From Bryobacterales bacterium (GTDB lineage: Bacteria > Acidobacteriota > Terriglobia > Bryobacterales > Bryobacteraceae), in contig JADLDI010000142.1 in NCBI GenBank assembly GCA_020846745.1, positions 1-64,000 of the forward strand: DNA of 64,000 nucleotides, given 5' to 3'. Numbering within the stretch: position 1 is the stretch's first letter; every line of letters starts with the position of its first letter. This document shows positions 49,587 through 59,917 of this stretch, one piece after another. A program made the position numbers and the translations under genes. The notes under the pieces are model-generated. The model saw only the letters and a list, made by a program, of their open reading frames with translations, searched no databases and was not told where the DNA came from.

Positions 49587-51056
49587 TTACCGTGGAAGCA
49601 GTGCGGACTGGTTGGCGATATCGAGTAGCAGCGACGGGAAGAACCCGAGAATTAGAGTCGCCGCCGCCGAACCCCAGAGGGTCAGCCGGATACCGGGAGC
49701 CAGGTCGGTGAGCGGTTCCTGGCCTTCTACCGGATCGTGGAAGTACATCACCACGATAATGCGCAGATAGTAGTAAGCGGCCACGGCCGAGTTCAGCAGG
49801 CCAAGCACGGCGAGCCAGATCAGGTTGGAATCGAACGCCGCCTTGAAGATGTAAAACTTGCCGAAGAAGCCCGCCGTGAGCGGTACGCCGATCATCGACA
49901 GCAGGAAGATCGTGAATAGGCCCGCGGTAATGGGTTGGCGTTTGGCCAGTCCGGCGAAATCGTCTACAAGGACGAAGCGCTCGCCGCGGCGCGCAAAGTG
50001 GGTTACTACGGCGAATGCGCCGATGTTCATAAAGGCGTAGGAGGCGAGGTAGAACATCGCCGCGGCGGTGCCGATTTCCGAGTGCGCCGTAACGGCCACC
50101 AGGACATAGCCGGCGTGCGCGATCGACGAATAGGCGAGAACACGCTTGATGTTCACTTGCGTTAACGCGGCGAAGTTGCCGATCACCATCGTGAGCAGCG
50201 CGCTCACCCAAACCACCGGGATCCAGTGTTCGCCCAGGCCGGTGAATGCGGTCGTAAAGACACGCAGCAGAACCGCAAAGGCGGCGGCTTTGGGACCGGC
50301 GGACATGAACGCCGTCACAGGAGCGGGAGCGCCCTGGTAAACGTCAGGGGTCCACGCCTGGAACGGTGCGGCGGACACTTTGAAGGCGAAGCCGACGAAG
50401 ATGAGAGCAACGCAGACGCCGACCATCCAAGGAGCGGCAATCGCTTGCGGATCGATGAGGTACTTGCGGATCTCGGTCAGGTTCGTGGTGCCGGTTAAAC
50501 CGTAGATCCAGGCCACGCCGTAGAGCAGGAAGGCCGTGGCGAACGATCCAAGCAGGAAGTATTTGATCGCGGCTTCAGAAGCACGCTTGTCGTCGCGCAG
50601 GAAGCCCGCCATGATATAGGTGGCGATGGACGAAATCTCGAGGCCGATGAACACCATGATGAGTTCATTCGAGACCGCGAGCAGCGACTGGCCGACCAAT
50701 GAGTACAGGATTAATGCGAAGTACTCGCCGCTATCCGACTCTTCGCGCGTCAGATACGACATCGAGCACATCACGGCCAGCAAACCGACCAACAGAACGA
50801 GCAGGCGGAAGAAGGTACCGAACGCGTCGACGACCAGGAACTGGCCGAACGCCGAACCGGGCATGCTGCCGGCCGCGACAGATGCGGCCATCGCGGCGAG
50901 GATTCCCAGTACAGCGAGGTAGCCGAGGTTCTTGCGATGATGCTCGCCGGCAAAGCCTTCGAAGATCAACATCAACGTGCCGAATACCGTAAGAATCGTT
51001 TCCGGAAGCACCCGGATGTATTCGGCGCTCGACGGCACGAAGCTAGCGGCTTGCAC
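49587..51056 (-). CDS. nuoN: NADH-quinone oxidoreductase subunit N
   Basis: NuoN is one of three antiporter-like proton-pumping subunits in the membrane arm of complex I. The 489-residue protein has about 14 hydrophobic segments and the family stretches EISSIATYIMAGFLRDDKRASEAAIKYF near residues 151-178 (pump glutamate in the first part) and the broken-helix lysine region near FKVSAAPFQAWTPDVY. It overlaps the nuoM end by 14 bases and is the last gene of the operon. Confidence 0.93.
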   Translation of the reverse strand: MQAASFVPSSAEYIRVLPETILTVFGTLMLIFEGFAGEHHRKNLGYLAVLGILAAMAASVAAGSMPGSAFGQFLVVDAFGTFFRLLVLLVGLLAVMCSMSYLTREESDSGEYFALILYSLVGQSLLAVSNELIMVFIGLEISSIATYIMAGFLRDDKRASEAAIKYFLLGSFATAFLLYGVAWIYGLTGTTNLTEIRKYLIDPQAIAAPWMVGVCVALIFVGFAFKVSAAPFQAWTPDVYQGAPAPVTAFMSAGPKAAAFAVLLRVFTTAFTGLGEHWIPVVWVSALLTMVIGNFAALTQVNIKRVLAYSSIAHAGYVLVAVTAHSEIGTAAAMFYLASYAFMNIGAFAVVTHFARRGERFVLVDDFAGLAKRQPITAGLFTIFLLSMIGVPLTAGFFGKFYIFKAAFDSNLIWLAVLGLLNSAVAAYYYLRIIVVMYFHDPVEGQEPLTDLAPGIRLTLWGSAAATLILGFFPSLLLDIANQSALLPR

Positions 51057-52575
51057 GAACCACCTCCGCCGAACTGGGTTGTTTCACCTGATATTCCACG
51101 TTCACTTTCGATTGTTCGAGGATTCGTGCGCCGGCCGCCCCGATCGGCTTCAGAAAGTTTCCGGTCGCCGTACCCATCCAGACCATCAGCACCACCAGCG
51201 GTACGATAGCCGCCAGTTCGCGCAGGTTGATGTCGGAGACATGATGCCGCACATCGTCGGGCGTCTCGCCGAGGAATGTCCGTTGGAACATCCACAGCAT
51301 GTAGCACGCGGAGAGGATGACGCCGAGCGCGGCAAACACCACCCACTTGAAGTTCGCGATGGCGGCGCCCTGCAGCACCAGGAACTCACCGATGAAGTTA
51401 TTGAGGGCCGGCAGTCCGATAGAGGCGAGCGTCGTGATCATGAAGATCACCGTCAGCTTGGGCGCGACCGAGGCCACACCGCCGTACGATTTGATTTCGA
51501 GCGAATGCTGCCGTTCGTAGAGCATACCCACCAGCATGAAAAGCGCGCCGGTCGATACGCCGTGATTCAGCATCTGGTAGACCGCACCGTCCATACCCTG
51601 CTGGTTGAACGAGAACACACCCAGCACCACGAATCCTAAGTGGCTTACCGAAGAGTACGCCACCAGTTTCTTCATGTTGGGCTGCACCATCGCGACCAGT
51701 GCGCCGACGATGATTCCGACCAGGGCGCAGAAGACGATATACGGAGCGGCTTCGCGAGCGGCGTTTCCGAACAGCGGCAGGCAGAACCGGACGATACCGT
51801 AGGTGCCCATCTTCAGCATGACCGAGGCCAGCATGACGGAGCCTGCGGTAGGCGCTTCGACGTGTGCGTCGGGCAGCCACGTATGCAGCGGCCACAGCGG
51901 CACTTTGATCGCGAAGGCGAGGAAGAAGGCCAGGAACAGCGGCATCTGCTCGGCGGCGGTGAACGTCAGCCGGCCGGTTTCGAGCAGGCCTTGAATCACT
52001 ATGTAATCAAACGTGCCGGTCTTCGTGTAGATGTAGATGATCGCGGCCAGCATCAGCACTGAACCGGCCATCGTGTACAGGAAGAACTTCACCGCGGCGT
52101 AGATCCGGCGGTCGTGCCCCCAGATGCCGATCAGGAAGTACATCGGCACAAGCGTCACTTCCCAGAACACGTAGAAGAGGAACAGATCCATCGCGGCGAA
52201 TACGCCGATGACACCGACTTCGAGCAACAGCAGGAAGGCGTAATATTCCTTCTGCCGGTCGCGAATGTAGCGCCACGAGATCAAAATACAGAGCGGCGTG
52301 AGCAACGTCGAGAGGATCACCAGCCACAGGCTCAGACCATCAAGCGCGACGTGATACCGGATGGCGGGCGTGTCGATCCACGGAACGTTCACTTCAAAAC
52401 TCCGGGCAGCGCCCGAATTGAGCACCGGCCCGATGAGGCCCAACGACATCGCGAAAATCACGACCGAGAGGACCAGGGCGATAGTCTTCGCCTTGTCCTC
52501 CACACTACGCGGCAACAGCAGCAACAGAATAAAGCCGAGCGCCGGCAGGGCGATGAGAATGTTCAACAGGTTCAT
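51043..52575 (-). CDS. nuoM: NADH-quinone oxidoreductase subunit M
   Basis: NuoM is the central antiporter-like pump subunit. The 510-residue protein shows the family motifs VFWEVTLVPMYFLIGIWG near residue 125 (pump Glu) and FAIKVPLWPLHTWLPDAHVEAPT near residues 220-242 (pump Lys). About 14 hydrophobic segments are present. It overlaps nuoL by four bases. Confidence 0.95.
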   Translation of the reverse strand: MNLLNILIALPALGFILLLLLPRSVEDKAKTIALVLSVVIFAMSLGLIGPVLNSGAARSFEVNVPWIDTPAIRYHVALDGLSLWLVILSTLLTPLCILISWRYIRDRQKEYYAFLLLLEVGVIGVFAAMDLFLFYVFWEVTLVPMYFLIGIWGHDRRIYAAVKFFLYTMAGSVLMLAAIIYIYTKTGTFDYIVIQGLLETGRLTFTAAEQMPLFLAFFLAFAIKVPLWPLHTWLPDAHVEAPTAGSVMLASVMLKMGTYGIVRFCLPLFGNAAREAAPYIVFCALVGIIVGALVAMVQPNMKKLVAYSSVSHLGFVVLGVFSFNQQGMDGAVYQMLNHGVSTGALFMLVGMLYERQHSLEIKSYGGVASVAPKLTVIFMITTLASIGLPALNNFIGEFLVLQGAAIANFKWVVFAALGVILSACYMLWMFQRTFLGETPDDVRHHVSDINLRELAAIVPLVVLMVWMGTATGNFLKPIGAAGARILEQSKVNVEYQVKQPSSAEVVRASR

Positions 52576-54425
52576 CGCACCCCTCCCGCGATACCGAGCA
52601 GGAAGATTACGGCAACGGACCCGGCAACCACCCAGGTGGCGTATGACCGGATGTTGCCCGTTTGAATCCGCCTGAGCACGCTGCCGATCCGGCGCGATAG
52701 CCAGCCGACGCCATTCACAGCGCCGTCAATCGTGCCGGCATCGAGACCGCGCCACAGCACCGTGCGCGAACCGTCGATGGTCGGGTGGATGATGGCCGCA
52801 TCGTACATTTCGTCGACGAAGTATTTGTTGTAAACCAAGGTGTAAAGTCCGCCGAGAGAGTTTGCGATCGAGTCGGCCATGCCGGGCTTGGCGATGTACA
52901 TGAGCCAGGCCACCGCGATGCCGAGCAATCCGGCGCCGGAGCCGATGATTTCGAGCATCATATTGTGCTCGCCATGCTCCACCGGGAAGATCGGTTCGAG
53001 GTAATGGGGAACGTTAAACAGGAAGCCACCGGCGAGCGACAGGACAGCCAGCACGGCGAGCGGCGCCCACATCGAAATGGGCGATTCATGCGGATGCGCA
53101 TGGCCCTTGTACTCGCCCCAGAACGTCAGGAACATCGAACGCGATACGTAGAAGGCGGTAACGGCCGCGGTCGCAACGCCCACCCAGTACATCCAGGGGG
53201 CATGATGATGCGCCGCGCCGAGAATCGCTTCCTTGCTATACCAGCCCGAGGTGAACGGCACGCCGGAAATCGCAAGCCACGCGCACGCGAGCGTCGCGAA
53301 CGTAATCGGAATCTTCTTGCGTAAGCCGCCCATGTGGCGCATGTCCTGCTCGTGATGGCAGGCGTGGATCACGCTACCCGCGCCGAGGAAAAGCAGCGCT
53401 TTGAAGAACGCGTGCGTCACCACGTGCCAGATACCGGCCGAGAAGGCGCCGACGCCTAATCCGATGAACATGTACCCAAGCTGCGAAACGGTCGAGTACG
53501 CGTACACCTTCTTGATGTCGAACTGCGTCATGCCGATGGTGGCGGCCAGGACCGCGGTGATCAACCCGATGATGGCGACCACATCCATCGCGATCGGCGC
53601 CTTCACAAACAGCGCGGCGGAGCGAGCCACCATGTAAACGCCGGCCGTGACCATCGTGGCCGCGTGGATGAGGGCGGAGACCGGTGTGGGGCCTTCCATG
53701 GCGTCAGGCAGCCAGACATAGAGCGGCACCTGCGCCGATTTTCCGGTGGCGCCCACTAGCAGCAGCAGGCACACGGCGGTGATCCAACCCGCGGTCTGTT
53801 CCACCGGCAGCGCCTTGGCGGCTTCAAACACCTTGGGGAAATCCAGGGTTTTGAAGTGGACCACGATGAGAAATATCGCGAGCGAAAAGCCGAAATCGCC
53901 GATCCGGTTGACGATGAACGCCTTGTTTCCGGCCGTCGACGCGCTCTTCTTCAGGTAATAGAACCCGATCAGCAGGTACGAGCACAAGCCCACGCCTTCC
54001 CAGCCGACAAACAGCAGCAGGAAGTTGTTGGCCATCACCAGCGTCAACATGAAGAACATGAAGAGGTTCAGGTAGGCGAAGAAGCGGTAGTAGCCGTCTT
54101 CTTCCGCCATGTACCCGCTGGCATACACGTGGATCAGCGAGCCGATGCCCGTGACCACCAAAAGCATGATGGCCGTCAAACGGTCGACGGCCAGTTCAAC
54201 AGGAATTTCGAGGAATCCGCTTTGGATCCAGGTAAAGTAACGCTCCACATGCGCGGTTTCGAGCGGCGAAATCGCCATCAACGTCTTGATCACCCACAGG
54301 AACGAAAGAACGGGTGTCGCGACGGCCACCAGCGTCACCAGCGACTTGGGGAAACGCTTGCCAAACAGGCCGTTGACCAGGAAACCGAGCAGCGGCAGGA
54401 CGGGAATGAGCCAAAGTTGCTGCAT
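52572..54425 (-). CDS. nuoL: NADH-quinone oxidoreductase subunit L
   Basis: NuoL is the distal pump subunit and carries the long lateral helix at its C-terminus. The 617-residue protein keeps LLLFVGWEGVGLCSYLLIGFYY near residue 130 (pump Glu) and GKSAQVPLYVWLPDAMEGPTP near residue 230 (pump Lys), plus HAATMVTAGVYM. The C-terminal helix region is present. It follows nuoK with a nine-base gap. Confidence 0.95.
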   Translation of the reverse strand: MQQLWLIPVLPLLGFLVNGLFGKRFPKSLVTLVAVATPVLSFLWVIKTLMAISPLETAHVERYFTWIQSGFLEIPVELAVDRLTAIMLLVVTGIGSLIHVYASGYMAEEDGYYRFFAYLNLFMFFMLTLVMANNFLLLFVGWEGVGLCSYLLIGFYYLKKSASTAGNKAFIVNRIGDFGFSLAIFLIVVHFKTLDFPKVFEAAKALPVEQTAGWITAVCLLLLVGATGKSAQVPLYVWLPDAMEGPTPVSALIHAATMVTAGVYMVARSAALFVKAPIAMDVVAIIGLITAVLAATIGMTQFDIKKVYAYSTVSQLGYMFIGLGVGAFSAGIWHVVTHAFFKALLFLGAGSVIHACHHEQDMRHMGGLRKKIPITFATLACAWLAISGVPFTSGWYSKEAILGAAHHHAPWMYWVGVATAAVTAFYVSRSMFLTFWGEYKGHAHPHESPISMWAPLAVLAVLSLAGGFLFNVPHYLEPIFPVEHGEHNMMLEIIGSGAGLLGIAVAWLMYIAKPGMADSIANSLGGLYTLVYNKYFVDEMYDAAIIHPTIDGSRTVLWRGLDAGTIDGAVNGVGWLSRRIGSVLRRIQTGNIRSYATWVVAGSVAVIFLLGIAGGVR

Positions 54426-54434
54426 GTCTGGACG

Positions 54435-54764
54435 CTAGAGCTTCAATGAATCCACATCGTCGACCATGAGAGTCGACTTGTTCTTAAAGATGGTAAGGAT
54501 GATCGCCAAACCGACGGCGGCCTCCGCCGCGGCGACAACCATCACGAAAAAGCTGAACAGGTGCCCGTCCACTTTCTTGAAGTGATACGAGAAGGTGATA
54601 AACGTCAAATTCACCGCGTTCAGCATCAACTCAATCGACATAAACACGGTGATGAGGTTCTTGCGGAAGAGAAACCCGCCGACACCCAGGGAAAACAGAA
54701 TCGCGCTGAGAATCAGATACCAGCTCAGCGGCACGCCGTTCAGCGGTAGAGGAGGCGTGGGCAT
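54435..54764 (-). CDS. nuoK: NADH-quinone oxidoreductase subunit K
   Basis: NuoK is a three-helix subunit in the core of the membrane arm. The 109-residue protein has the conserved glutamates in helix 2 (SIELMLNAVNLTF near residue 42) and helix 3 (AAAEAAVGLAIILTIF near residue 78). It follows nuoJ by five bases. Length is slightly above the usual 100 because of a short N-terminus. Confidence 0.94.
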   Translation of the reverse strand: MPTPPLPLNGVPLSWYLILSAILFSLGVGGFLFRKNLITVFMSIELMLNAVNLTFITFSYHFKKVDGHLFSFFVMVVAAAEAAVGLAIILTIFKNKSTLMVDDVDSLKL

Positions 54765-54769
54765 ATCTT

Positions 54770-55285
54770 TTAATCGATTTCCTTTCGGGCAAGCACCACG
54801 GCGCCCACAATGGCGATCAGCACCAGCACAGAGGTGACTTCAAACGGCAGCAGGTAGGTGGTAAACAGCGCGGTGCCCACTTCCTTCGGTCCACCGCCGA
54901 CGAATTTGCCGAACTGCACCAGCGTGGCCGATGTCGGGCTGACGCTCACCGTACGCAGAATCAGGAACACCAGCATGCCGAGCAAACCGATAAACAGCGG
55001 GATGCCCAGGATGCGCGCCATCCAGCTTTCGCGCGACGGTTTGCGTTCCTCGCCCGCGTTCAACAACATGATCACGAACAGGAACAGCACCATGATGGCG
55101 CCGGCGTAGACAATCATTTGCGCGGCCGCGATAAATTCCGCGCCCAGCAGCAGGTAGAGAATCGCGAGCGACCCCATGACACCGATCAGCGAAAGCGCGC
55201 TCGATACAGGGTGACGCTGGGTTACCATGATCACGCCGCACGCCACGGCGATAGTTGCGAACAGAAAGAACAGTAGGGCGTCCAT
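54770..55285 (-). CDS. nuoJ: NADH-quinone oxidoreductase subunit J
   Basis: NuoJ is a five-helix subunit with the gating third helix. That segment is visible as GAEFIAAAQMIVYAGAIMVL near residue 55. The frame is open for 30 more codons into nuoH. ATG 55285 gives 171 residues, fits the family and leaves a 13-base gap after nuoH. nuoI, which normally sits between nuoH and nuoJ, is absent. Confidence 0.93.
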   Translation of the reverse strand: MDALLFFLFATIAVACGVIMVTQRHPVSSALSLIGVMGSLAILYLLLGAEFIAAAQMIVYAGAIMVLFLFVIMLLNAGEERKPSRESWMARILGIPLFIGLLGMLVFLILRTVSVSPTSATLVQFGKFVGGGPKEVGTALFTTYLLPFEVTSVLVLIAIVGAVVLARKEID

Positions 55286-55298
55286 TTCTTGTCTCTCT

Positions 55299-56489
55299 TT
55301 AGAGCAGCAGCGCCACGATAAAGCCGATGGCGAACAGGTTCGCCACCGAAACCGGGAACATAAAACCCCAGGCAAACCGCATCAACTGGTCGTATCGGAA
55401 GCGGGGCAGCGTACCGCGAACCCAGATGTAGAGGAACAGCAATCCGCCGGTCTTGGCGATAAACCAGAACAGCGGCACCAGAATCGGCTGCAGGAACGGA
55501 ACCAGGTGCAGCGCCGCGACGCCGAGCAGCGCAATGCCGCCCAGTTTCAGCCACAAACGGTCGCGCGCGCGGCCCGGCTGCAGGCCGTGGAACAGCGCCA
55601 TCGCGCCCAGGAAGCCAATGGCCAGGAACGGCACGAAGTCCGAACCGAACTTCGACGGCCACAGCGGCGTCCAGCCACCCAGGAACAGCGTGGTGGCGAG
55701 CGCGCAGATATTCACCATGTTGGCGTATTCCGCCATGAAGAACGCCGCGAACTTCATCGACGAGTATTCGGTGTGGAACCCGGCGACCAGTTCGTTCTCG
55801 GCTTCCGCCAGGTCGAACGGGACGCGGTTGGTTTCCGCGAACGCGCAGATCAGGAACACAATAAAGGCGACGAACACCAGCGGCGGCATCGAGAAGACGC
55901 CCCACTTCGGAACGAGCCCGAGCCAGTAGCCTTGCTGCGCTTCCACAATGCCGCGCAGGCTGAGCGTGTTGTAGATCAGCAGCGGGCAGGCAATGGCGAG
56001 CGCCAGCGGCAGTTCGTAGCTGATCATCTGCGCCGAGGCGCGCAACCCGCCGAGCAGGGCGTACTTGTTGTTCGACGACCAGCCGGCCAGCGCGATGCCG
56101 TACACGCCCAATCCCGAAATCGCCAGCAGCACCAGCACGCCGATGTTCAAATCGGTGAGTTGCATGTAGGTGCGAACGCCGAACACTTCGATTTCAGGGC
56201 CGAACGGGATGACCGCAATGCCGGTTAGCGCCGTAGCCACAGATAAGATGGGCGCCAGCAGGTAGAAGAATTTGTTGACGTGCGATGGGATCAGGTCTTC
56301 TTTGGTCATCAGCTTGACGGTGTCGACAAGCGGCTGCCAAAAACCGAACGGCCCAACACGATTAGGACCCACGCGCAATTGCACGTGGGCCAAAACTTTC
56401 CGTTCAATCAACTGCAAATAAGCGAGCGCAGTCAGAAATGCGCCGGCGACGATCGCCGTCTTAATCAGGCTGATTAGGAAGTAGTTCAT
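55299..56489 (-). CDS. nuoH: NADH-quinone oxidoreductase subunit H
   Basis: NuoH links the membrane and peripheral arms and forms part of the quinone chamber. The 396-residue protein has family signatures QLRVGPNRVGPFGFWQPLVD near residue 37 and FAETNRVPFDLAEAENELVAG near residue 230 (E/D-rich loop). It overlaps nuoG by four bases. Slightly longer than average because of a longer C-terminal region. Confidence 0.95.
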   Translation of the reverse strand: MNYFLISLIKTAIVAGAFLTALAYLQLIERKVLAHVQLRVGPNRVGPFGFWQPLVDTVKLMTKEDLIPSHVNKFFYLLAPILSVATALTGIAVIPFGPEIEVFGVRTYMQLTDLNIGVLVLLAISGLGVYGIALAGWSSNNKYALLGGLRASAQMISYELPLALAIACPLLIYNTLSLRGIVEAQQGYWLGLVPKWGVFSMPPLVFVAFIVFLICAFAETNRVPFDLAEAENELVAGFHTEYSSMKFAAFFMAEYANMVNICALATTLFLGGWTPLWPSKFGSDFVPFLAIGFLGAMALFHGLQPGRARDRLWLKLGGIALLGVAALHLVPFLQPILVPLFWFIAKTGGLLFLYIWVRGTLPRFRYDQLMRFAWGFMFPVSVANLFAIGFIVALLL

Positions 56490-58567
56490 CGCTTATAGAG
56501 TTCCCCCGGTGCTTCGATCACCGAGTTCAGCATCTTCGAGTATCGGCCGAGGGAGCCGGAGGTGAACAATGTGTCGCGGGACGACCGCACCAGATCCGGG
56601 CGGGCCTCCACATTCACACGGCCATTCACAGGCATGGTGGGCGCCGCGCCGCCCGTGGCGATCAATGGCAAAGCAACATTATATCCAGCTACGTTCGCGC
56701 GGATCTCCTCGAAGATCTTCTCGTGATTCGCGGGTCCGGCGTTCACTTTCAGCACGCGTGCGATCAGGCCGAAGATATCCAGATCGGGCTTGGCGCCCAT
56801 CACCGTGATGCCGCGCCGCAGCCGCTGCACTTCGCCCGTCCCGTTGGTCACGGTGCCGAGCTTTTCGTAAGCCGAAGCGGCGGGCAACACCACATCGGCT
56901 CGCTTCGCGGTTTCGGTCAGGAACAGGTCCTGTACCACGACGAATGCGCTTGGCGAGGCGAGCGCCGCATCCTTGAGCGGGTTCGCACCCACCACCCACA
57001 GCGCCGCCAGGTCTTGCGCGGCCAGCATCTGGTCGAGCGTCATGCCCTTCTGCGGTGCCGGCTTGAAGCCCGGCAACAGTTCCGGATGCAGGCCCATGTC
57101 GATAGCGCCGCGCGAGTTCGAGTAATCCACCAGGCAGATGTACTTGGCGGCGACTTTGATCGAATCGATGAAGGCGACGAGCCGGCGGATCGCTTCACCC
57201 TTCACGGCGTCGCCGAAGATCACCACCAGGCGCGCATGCGAGGCCAGGGCTTCCGCCAGCGATTCCACCGCGGGCAGCGGATCGGCGCCTTCGTACCGCA
57301 CCGGCTTGCGCGCCACCTTATCTTCCCGCACCGGACCCGGCGTCACCGTATAAACAGCCGCCTGATGATGCCGGTAGTTGGCGCGCGTCTGGAACGCCAG
57401 CAGCGGATGCTGCTGCGACAGGTCCGCACCGATGATCAGCACGGCGGGCGAGTTGTAAACGTCGTCCACCGTCCCCAGCACGTTCTCTTTGCCCGCCAGC
57501 GCATCGAGCAGCGTCGCCACGTCGCCCGTCCGGTGATGGTCGATGTGCGGCGTTCCCAGCCCTTCGCGGGCCAGTTTCTGCAGGTAGTAGTTCTCTTCGT
57601 TGGTGGTGTGGTTCGACCCGATGACGCCGATCTTGCCGCCGCCCGCCTTCGCCTCGGCCAGCTTCTGCGCCACCGTATTGATCGCCTGCACCCAGGAAAC
57701 TTCTTCGAGCTTCCCGTTCACGCGCACCATCGGCGATTGCAACCGTTCCGGACTGTTCGTGAAGTCGTATGCGTAACGGCCCTTCACGCACAGGAACTCG
57801 CCGTTCACGCCCGACTTGTCGCGGTTGTTGGCGCGCATGATCTCGCCGTTCCGCACACCAAGCGTCGTCTTGCACCCGTCCGCGCAGTGCGTGCAAACCG
57901 TGCCGATGTGTTCCATCTCCCACGGCCGCGTCTGATACCGGTAGGTGCCGGAAGTCAGCGCGCCCACCGGACAGATGTCGATGCACATCCCGCATTCGTC
58001 GCATTCCAGGTGATCGCCGCCATTGGGTGTGATCTCCGAAGAGGCGCCGCGATAGGTGACACCCAGCGCGCGGACGCCAAGGCCTTCATCGCAGATGCGC
58101 ACGCAGCGATAGCAGAGAATGCAGCGCGGCGCGTCGAAGAACACGATCGGCGACCACTGCTTTTCGTCCACATGGTGCTTCATCTCGGTGAATCGCGACT
58201 CACCGGCGCCGTAGCGGAACGCCATGTCCTGCAACTCACATTCGCCGCCCTTGTCGCATACCGGACAATCGAGCGGGTGGTTGGTGAGCAGGAACTCGAT
58301 CATCTGCTTGCGCGCCGCCACCACTTGGGGACTTTCCGTCTTGACGACCATCCCTTCCGCCACCGGCAGCGTACACGAAGCGAGCAGTTTCGGGGCCTTC
58401 TCCACTTCCACCAGGCACATGCGGCAGGCGGCCTGCAGAGACAGCCCCTCGTAATAGCAAAACGCCGGAATCGCAATGCCGGCTTTCTTCGCCGCGTCGA
58501 TCACCAAAGTGCCGGGCGCGGACTGGATTACCTTTCCGTCAATTGTCAGGGTGACTTGGTCAGCCAT
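56486..58567 (-). CDS. nuoG: NADH-quinone oxidoreductase subunit G
   Basis: NuoG is the largest peripheral-arm subunit and carries several iron-sulfur clusters. The N-terminus has the 2Fe-2S site (CYYEGLSLQAACRMC near residue 37). It is followed by the histidine-ligated cluster (HPLDCPVCDKGGEC), two 4Fe-4S motifs (CILCYRCVRIC and CDECGMCIDIC), and an extra motif CTHCADGC of the molybdopterin-oxidoreductase-like part. The protein has 693 residues. It follows nuoF with a five-base gap. Confidence 0.95.
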   Translation of the reverse strand: MADQVTLTIDGKVIQSAPGTLVIDAAKKAGIAIPAFCYYEGLSLQAACRMCLVEVEKAPKLLASCTLPVAEGMVVKTESPQVVAARKQMIEFLLTNHPLDCPVCDKGGECELQDMAFRYGAGESRFTEMKHHVDEKQWSPIVFFDAPRCILCYRCVRICDEGLGVRALGVTYRGASSEITPNGGDHLECDECGMCIDICPVGALTSGTYRYQTRPWEMEHIGTVCTHCADGCKTTLGVRNGEIMRANNRDKSGVNGEFLCVKGRYAYDFTNSPERLQSPMVRVNGKLEEVSWVQAINTVAQKLAEAKAGGGKIGVIGSNHTTNEENYYLQKLAREGLGTPHIDHHRTGDVATLLDALAGKENVLGTVDDVYNSPAVLIIGADLSQQHPLLAFQTRANYRHHQAAVYTVTPGPVREDKVARKPVRYEGADPLPAVESLAEALASHARLVVIFGDAVKGEAIRRLVAFIDSIKVAAKYICLVDYSNSRGAIDMGLHPELLPGFKPAPQKGMTLDQMLAAQDLAALWVVGANPLKDAALASPSAFVVVQDLFLTETAKRADVVLPAASAYEKLGTVTNGTGEVQRLRRGITVMGAKPDLDIFGLIARVLKVNAGPANHEKIFEEIRANVAGYNVALPLIATGGAAPTMPVNGRVNVEARPDLVRSSRDTLFTSGSLGRYSKMLNSVIEAPGELYKR

Positions 58568-58572
58568 TGTGT

Positions 58573-59904
58573 TTATACGTGAACGTTCACCAAACCAGTC
58601 CCCAGGCCCGCGAGCGAAACCGACTTGTGCGCCAGCTTTGCTTCAAACTCGTGCCGGAACTTTTTGACAATCGAGATGGTCGGCAGTGCCGCTGCATCGC
58701 CAAGCGCGCAGAACGTGCGGCCCATCATGTTCTCTGCCAGCTCACCCACCATGTCGATATCGTGTACCGTCGCCTCGCCCGCATCCAGGCGCGTCAACAG
58801 CTTCTTGATCCACAGCGTGCCCTCACGGCACGGAATGCACCAGCCGCAGCTTTCGTGCTGGTAGAACCGCATGATACGCAACGCCGCGCGAACCATATCG
58901 GTGTCTTCATCCATAATCACCACGCCGCCCGACCCAAGCATCGATTTCGCTTTGGCCATCGCGTCGTAGTCCATCGTCAAATCCCAGGCTTCTTCGGCCG
59001 TCAACACCGGGCAAGACGATCCGCCGGGGACAAACGCTTTCAACTTCTTGCCGTTCCGGATGCCGCCGCCCACTTCTTCAAGCATCTTGCGGATCGGGAA
59101 TCCGAGCGTCAGCTCGTACACGCCGGGACGGTTCACGTGGCCGGTCAAACAGGTCAGCTTCGTGCCCCCCGCTTTGGGGATGCCCATCGCCGCCCACGCC
59201 GCGCCGCCCATCTCGATAATCGACGGAACTGCCGAGTACGATTCGACGTTATTGAGAATTGTGGGGCACTGGAACGCGCCCGAGGTCACCGGGAACGGCG
59301 GTTTGATCCGCGGATTGCCGCGCTTGCCTTCTAACGATTCGAGCAGCGCCGATTCTTCACCGCACTCATACGCGCCCGCGCCCGAATGCGTCGACAAGTC
59401 GAAATCGAACCCCGTGCCGTTGATGTTCTTGCCCAGCCAGCCGCGCGCGTACGCTTCGTCGATCGCCTGATCCATCAGGTCGATCAGATACCTGTACTCA
59501 CCGCGAATGTAGATCCAGCCGCGATGCGAATCGATCACGCGAGCGGCGATCAAACAGCCTTCGATCAGCAGGTGCGGATCGTACTGCATGATCACGCGGT
59601 CCTTACAAGTCCCCGGTTCGGACTCGTCCGCGTTCACCACGATGTACTTCGGCTTGGGCGAATTCTTGGGGACAAATCCCCATTTCATGCCCACCGGGAA
59701 GCCTGCGCCGCCTCTTCCACGCAGATTCGACGCCTTCACTTCCTCAATGATCTGTTCCGGCGTCATCGACATCGCCTTTATAAAGGACTGGTAAGCCCCG
59801 TTGGCCAGCGCCGTGTCGATCGAACGCGAATTCTCGAGCCGGAACCGTCGTGACAACACGACAGTTTCGAGCGGATGCGGTTGCGGATGGAGCAGCGGTT
59901 CCAT
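58573..59904 (-). CDS. nuoF: NADH-quinone oxidoreductase subunit F
   Basis: NuoF binds NADH and FMN and passes electrons to its 4Fe-4S cluster. The 443-residue protein has the FMN/NADH loop LRGRGGAGFPVGMKW near residue 61 and cluster ligands SCGWCIPCREGT near residue 350 with the fourth cysteine in GRTFCALGDAA. It starts 13 bases after nuoE and shows normal family length. Confidence 0.95.
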   Translation of the reverse strand: MEPLLHPQPHPLETVVLSRRFRLENSRSIDTALANGAYQSFIKAMSMTPEQIIEEVKASNLRGRGGAGFPVGMKWGFVPKNSPKPKYIVVNADESEPGTCKDRVIMQYDPHLLIEGCLIAARVIDSHRGWIYIRGEYRYLIDLMDQAIDEAYARGWLGKNINGTGFDFDLSTHSGAGAYECGEESALLESLEGKRGNPRIKPPFPVTSGAFQCPTILNNVESYSAVPSIIEMGGAAWAAMGIPKAGGTKLTCLTGHVNRPGVYELTLGFPIRKMLEEVGGGIRNGKKLKAFVPGGSSCPVLTAEEAWDLTMDYDAMAKAKSMLGSGGVVIMDEDTDMVRAALRIMRFYQHESCGWCIPCREGTLWIKKLLTRLDAGEATVHDIDMVGELAENMMGRTFCALGDAAALPTISIVKKFRHEFEAKLAHKSVSLAGLGTGLVNVHV

Positions 59905-59917
59905 TAGTTCCCTTCGC

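Noticed and set aside
56723..58582. A 619-codon + strand frame opposite nuoG
   Set aside because: It is a GC-driven antisense shadow: the minus strand encodes a full NuoG with all cluster motifs, and the antisense translation is His/Arg-rich with no recognisable domain.
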